A stretch of 9,127 nt of DNA from Phycisphaerales bacterium (lineage in GTDB: Bacteria; Planctomycetota; Phycisphaerae; Phycisphaerales; SM1A02): positions 1-9,127 of the forward strand of contig SKZB01000181.1 of NCBI GenBank assembly GCA_007127615.1. The letters are read 5' to 3'. The translations under genes were made by a program, and so were the position numbers. Positions 6,327 through 9,127 of the stretch are shown one piece after another. The notes under the pieces are model-generated. The model searched no databases. It had not been told where the DNA came from and saw only the letters and a program-made list of their open reading frames with translations. Positions within the stretch are counted from its first letter, which is position 1. Each line of letters starts with the position of its first letter.

Positions 6327-7283
6327 GTGAAACATCTGTCACAACAATCCAGGCCACCGGCATCACGCTGGCACGGGCTGACCGGGCTGATCGCGGCCGC
6401 CGGGGTTCTCCCGGCGGCGGTTGCCGGGCCGGCCGAAGCCGGTGAGGTCTCACCGTACGCCACCCAGGTGGTTTCCTACGATCCCGGCTCACCCGCCCCG
6501 CCGCTGAACGACCCCACGCTCGCCCTCGGCGAACCGACACGCGAAACCGGATTCGGCGGCTTCGTGCAGGTCGTCAGCCCCTTCTACCCCGCGTTTACGA
6601 ACATCGTTTCCATCGGGCCGGGCGGGCACCTGACGCTCGCCTTCGACACTCCGATTACAAACGATCCGAACCACCCCTTCGGCATTGATCTGATCGTTTT
6701 CGGTAACTCGTTCTTCACCGACACCGCCTTCCCGAACGGCGTGGTGGGCGGGCTGTTCGAGGACGGCGGGCTGATCGAAGTCAGTGCCGATGGCGAAACA
6801 TGGTTTGTCGTCCCGAAGATCAAAGCCGATGGCCTTTATCCGACGCTGGGATATACCGATGCCGGCCCCTACGACACGGCGTCGGGGCGGATCGAAACCG
6901 ATTTCACCCGGCCGATCGATCCGTCGCTGACGATGGTTGATTTTTTCGGCCTGACCCACGAGGAAGTCGTGGAAATCTATAGCGGATCCGGCGGCGGCGC
7001 GGGGATCGACCTGACCGCGGTCGCGGGTGTCGACGAGATTCTCTACGTGCGCATCAGTCACGGGGAAGGCGCGTTCGGCACCGTCGAAGTTGACGCGGTC
7101 TCACGCACTTTTCCTCAGGTCTTTGCCGATCTCAACGGTGACGGCGTTGTCAATGTTTTCGACCTCCTGCTCCTGCTGGAAAGCTGGGGGGTTCCGGGCC
7201 CGGGCGCTTCGCCGGCAGATCTGAACGACGATGGCGTGGTCAACGTCTTCGATCTCCTCCTCCTGCTCGAACACTGGGGCTGA
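6327..7283 (+). CDS. Secreted beta-sandwich-like protein with C-terminal dockerin-type calcium repeats
   Basis: A 318-residue exported protein starting at GTG 6327, with AGGAG 8 nt upstream; the frame is open further 5' but overlaps the preceding gene. The signal peptide runs to about residue 38 (hydrophobic LIAAAGVLPAAVA, cleavage near AEA). Residues 45-275 are beta-rich: VVSYDPGSPAPPLNDP, ALGEPT, GPGGHLTLAFDTPITND, GIDLIVFGNSFF, IEVSADGETWFVVP and ILYVRISHGE. The layout resembles bacterial cell-surface proteins that I recall from Bacteroidota B12 loci (VISY...ALG.P...GGxIxLxFD..I.ND...DFxVFxNxF...VEVSxDG), but no named family can be fixed by eye. Two dockerin-like calcium loops with hydrophobic helices (DGVVNVFDLLLLLE) end the protein, replacing the PEP-CTERM-like tail of its neighbour. 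Such tails are common on planctomycete secreted proteins and may serve attachment. It starts 64 bp after the first operon gene. Confidence 0.85.
   Translation: MKHLSQQSRPPASRWHGLTGLIAAAGVLPAAVAGPAEAGEVSPYATQVVSYDPGSPAPPLNDPTLALGEPTRETGFGGFVQVVSPFYPAFTNIVSIGPGGHLTLAFDTPITNDPNHPFGIDLIVFGNSFFTDTAFPNGVVGGLFEDGGLIEVSADGETWFVVPKIKADGLYPTLGYTDAGPYDTASGRIETDFTRPIDPSLTMVDFFGLTHEEVVEIYSGSGGGAGIDLTAVAGVDEILYVRISHGEGAFGTVEVDAVSRTFPQVFADLNGDGVVNVFDLLLLLESWGVPGPGASPADLNDDGVVNVFDLLLLLEHWG
7128..7280 (+). repeat. Two dockerin-type EF-hand-like repeats, 30-residue period
   Basis: Repeat 1 (7128-7190) and repeat 2 (7218-7280) each encode 21 residues of the form D-L-N-x-D-G-V-V-N-V-F-D followed by a Leu-rich helix ending W-G, separated by nine residues. 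Nineteen of the 21 residues match. The Asp/Asn at loop positions 1, 3, 5 and 12 are the usual calcium ligands of type I dockerin loops. Confidence 0.85.
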
Positions 7284-7327
7284 GCTTTGAGGTGGATGGG
7301 CACGATTGTGCTGACTGGAGTTGATTC

Positions 7328-8116
7328 ATGGTGATGTGCAAACGGACGCCATCACGTTCCGGCGGCTTCACGCTGGTTGAACTTGTTGTGACGATCAGCG
7401 TGATTGCGCTGCTCATCGGCCTCACGCTGCCGGCACTTTCGAGTGTCGGCAGCGCCGGCCGGGGCGCACAGTCCGGCAGCAATCTCCGGCAGATGGTGAT
7501 CGCCGCCCAGAGCTACGCCAATCTGCACCACTGGTTTCCGCCCGCAGTGCAGTACGGTGTCGTCAACGGCAACATGCACAGCCGGGCCTGGGACTGGGAA
7601 ACGACATTCGGGGGCGAACTCATCGGGCCCGGACCACTCTGGGAGTTCACCGACCATCCCGGTGAAGTGATGCAATGCCCCGGCTTTGATGGCGACGCCA
7701 ACGCGCCCGGTGACCCCTATACCGGTTACAATTACTCCGTCTATCTGGGCGGCGAACAGGTCTTCAATCAGCATCTGACATTTTACCGGGGCGCCCGGCC
7801 GAACGCGGTTCGCCGGCCGTCACGGTGCGCCATGTTCGGCCTCGGCGGGTATGCCGGCGGCGCGAACAAGTTCATGCGGTCGCCGCAGCACCAGGCAACC
7901 GATGTGCTCCCATCACTCGGCCTGCCTGAAGTGTACTCCGGCGCGCAGGCATTTCGGTTTCGCGGCCGCACCCTCGTCGCTTTCGTGGATGGTCATGTCG
8001 CCCGGCACCGTCAACCGCACCGGGGGGTGAGTTACAACGAGGCCCTTCTCCAACAGATGGACTATCCGCGGAACGGATTTCTCTCTGACGACCACAGCGC
8101 CTACGCTCCCCAATGA
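7328..8116 (+). CDS. Prepilin-like protein (type II secretion/type IV pilus pseudopilin, DUF1559-like)
   Basis: A 262-residue protein with a class III prepilin leader. Cleavage by prepilin peptidase should fall after Gly13 in SGG/FTLVEL, leaving Phe at +1 and the key Glu at +5 (residue 18), followed by a hydrophobic helix (to about 37) that anchors the protein or packs into a pseudopilus. The globular part holds SNLRQMVIAAQSYAN (51-65), CPGFD and Tyr-rich segments. It ends with a TLVAFVDGHVARH element (215-227) like the DG end of the H-X9-DG domain of planctomycete prepilin-like proteins, though the spaced His is not in its usual place. Planctomycetota carry many such paralogues, mostly with no assigned role. 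The ATG has TGGAG 7 nt upstream. The gene begins 44 bp after the dockerin-tailed gene with no terminator visible, and its stop overlaps the next start (ATGA). Confidence 0.88.
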   Translation: MVMCKRTPSRSGGFTLVELVVTISVIALLIGLTLPALSSVGSAGRGAQSGSNLRQMVIAAQSYANLHHWFPPAVQYGVVNGNMHSRAWDWETTFGGELIGPGPLWEFTDHPGEVMQCPGFDGDANAPGDPYTGYNYSVYLGGEQVFNQHLTFYRGARPNAVRRPSRCAMFGLGGYAGGANKFMRSPQHQATDVLPSLGLPEVYSGAQAFRFRGRTLVAFVDGHVARHRQPHRGVSYNEALLQQMDYPRNGFLSDDHSAYAPQ

Positions 8117-8364
8117 GCGAACAACGGGATGAGCCAATCATGGTTGATCGCTGCGTCTGCTTTGACGTCTCATTTCGACGACTCAAGCAACTGGCGGATG
8201 AACGCAATGCCGATTTCGACGAACTGCAGCGCACGTTCGGGTGCGGTCGCGGTTGCGGGATGTGCGTTCCGTACATCAGGGAAATGCTTCGCACCGGCGA
8301 GACCGTGCTGCCCCTGCGACCGGAGTGGAATCCATCGGTCACCGATTCACCCGCGCCGAAGTGA
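8113..8364 (+). CDS. BFD-like [2Fe-2S]-binding protein
   Basis: An 83-residue protein matching the bacterioferritin-associated ferredoxin-like domain (Fer2_BFD). Residues 13-17 give RCVCF with Cys14 and Cys16, and the second half gives FGCGRGCGMCVPYIREML with Cys48 and Cys51 as the C-x-x-C pair. In BFD the CxC and CxxC pairs bind one [2Fe-2S] cluster. Cys44 is an additional cysteine. No signal peptide or membrane segment is present, so it should be cytoplasmic. In Bfd such a domain releases iron from bacterioferritin; in other proteins it is an electron-transfer module. The ATG at 8113 overlaps the preceding stop (ATGA), suggesting translational coupling. An internal ATG at 8140 would give 74 residues with the CxC close to the N-terminus, as in Bfd, so it is a real alternative. 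Its place in a B12-controlled row suggests redox work on corrinoid or iron, which is inference. Confidence 0.85.
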   Translation: MSEQRDEPIMVDRCVCFDVSFRRLKQLADERNADFDELQRTFGCGRGCGMCVPYIREMLRTGETVLPLRPEWNPSVTDSPAPK

Positions 8365-8379
8365 TTCGCACGCCGTATG

Positions 8380-9127
8380 ATGGCGAGCATGAACGTTCCG
8401 CAACCATTCGAATACGCCGGCCGGCACGGCAAACTGCGCGGCTGGTTCAATCAGGCCGCCTCCCGTCATCACGATCCTCTGCCGTGCGTACTCCGGATTG
8501 ATTGCCCCGGCATCTCCGGGGCGTTGCCGGATGGCATATGGACGGAACTGATCACCGGACTGATCGACCAACAGATTCACGTGGCGCAGTTCACGCCGTC
8601 CGATCCGGCCGTGGCGGGTCGCGAACGCGATCAGATCCCCCACGACAGAGAATCCGATGCGTCGGAGGCGGGTTTCGATCCCGAATCATGGGTAAGCGAT
8701 ACGAAGGAGGTACTGGCTCAGTTGTCGGCGTCGTATCCGATCGGGAGGGATCGGATCGGCCTTCTCGGGATGCGGCAGGCGACCGGCATGCTCCTGGATG
8801 AATCGGTCAGGGAACTGGCGTTGGAGTGTGCCGCGTTCATCATGCCGGAATTCTGTCAACCCGTGGTGACGCCCCCCGCATCGTCCGACGATGTCGGTGC
8901 CGGAGCCCGGAATCATCTCGAATCACGCGGCACGCTCTACACCGGGGCGGAAGTCGATGCGGCCTCCCTTGAGGAGTTGAGTCCCCCCGCCGTCGAAACG
9001 ATGCGCGAAACGGACGTGTTGCTCGTCGCCGGCGCCGCGGCGGAGGAACCCGATGCCGCCGCCGAACAGATGTGGTGGATGCAGACCCAACTCATGGCCC
9101 TCGGCTGGCCGACCACACACGATTTGA
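8380..9127 (+). CDS. Alpha/beta-hydrolase-like protein lacking the nucleophile serine, 3' end outside window
   Basis: The frame runs open without a stop from ATG 8380 (or ATG 8389, three codons later) through the window end; 249 residues are visible. It begins 15 bp after the BFD-like stop with no clear Shine-Dalgarno, so coupling to the upstream gene is likely. The order of segments suggests an alpha/beta hydrolase fold. Counting from 8389, GRHGKLRGWF (11-20) and LPCVLRIDCPGISG (31-44) resemble the first core strand and oxyanion loop, DRIGLLGMRQATGMLL (121-136) sits where the nucleophile elbow should be, and TDVLLVAGAAAEEPDAAAEQ (208-227) resembles the acid-residue strand. The elbow reads G-M-R-Q-A, with Arg where Ser is expected, so it may be a non-catalytic homologue. 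No signal peptide is seen. The fold call is tentative and from pattern only; that the gene is coding is well supported by the long open frame and codon use like its neighbours. Confidence 0.7.
   Translation, partial: MASMNVPQPFEYAGRHGKLRGWFNQAASRHHDPLPCVLRIDCPGISGALPDGIWTELITGLIDQQIHVAQFTPSDPAVAGRERDQIPHDRESDASEAGFDPESWVSDTKEVLAQLSASYPIGRDRIGLLGMRQATGMLLDESVRELALECAAFIMPEFCQPVVTPPASSDDVGAGARNHLESRGTLYTGAEVDAASLEELSPPAVETMRETDVLLVAGAAAEEPDAAAEQMWWMQTQLMALGWPTTHDL

Noticed and set aside
1..9127. CRISPR arrays, tRNA/rRNA genes, insertion sequences, attachment sites
   Set aside because: No spaced identical repeats, cloverleaf or rRNA-like segments, transposase frames or flanking terminal repeats were seen on either strand.

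Overview
The window looks like a piece of a high-GC Planctomycetota chromosome, most likely a member of the Phycisphaerae or a near relative. This rests on the combination of proteins with PEP-CTERM-like tails of the form PAP...RRRR, a dockerin-tailed secreted protein, a prepilin-like protein with a C-terminal DGHV element, and a DUF1573 membrane protein. No marker gene is present, so the taxonomy is inference.

Layout. (1) Positions 1-1162: the 3' end of a BtuF-like vitamin B12/iron-complex binding protein (+) meets a DUF1573 membrane-anchored protein (-), and their coding 3' ends overlap by 83 bp. (2) Positions 1163-4167: the disaggregase ClpB (+), with a strong Shine-Dalgarno, a possible heat-shock-type promoter and a near-perfect palindromic terminator. 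(3) Positions 4168-4997: a PEP-CTERM-like secreted protein on the minus strand, convergent with clpB. (4) Positions 4998-5710: a 713-bp gene-free region. It carries the minus-strand leader and, on the plus strand, a cobalamin (B12) riboswitch with a readable terminator/antiterminator platform. (5) Positions 5711-9127: a compact plus-strand gene row downstream of the riboswitch, with gaps of 64, 44, -4 and 15 bp. It encodes a PEP-CTERM-like protein resembling the transcobalamin-type DUF4430 domain, a secreted beta-rich protein ending in two dockerin-like calcium loops, a prepilin-like protein, a BFD-type [2Fe-2S] protein, and the start of a protein resembling an alpha/beta hydrolase with no nucleophile serine.

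The most interesting part is region 5. A B12 riboswitch normally precedes BtuB/transport or cobalamin synthesis genes. Here the first genes behind it are envelope or surface proteins with no recognised transport role, and the first shows the motif order of a transcobalamin-like domain. My working hypothesis is a surface capture system for corrinoids, made when B12 is scarce. The BtuF-like gene about 5 kb upstream would serve the periplasmic uptake step. Only the riboswitch and the exported nature of the first products are strongly supported by sequence; the joint function is inference.
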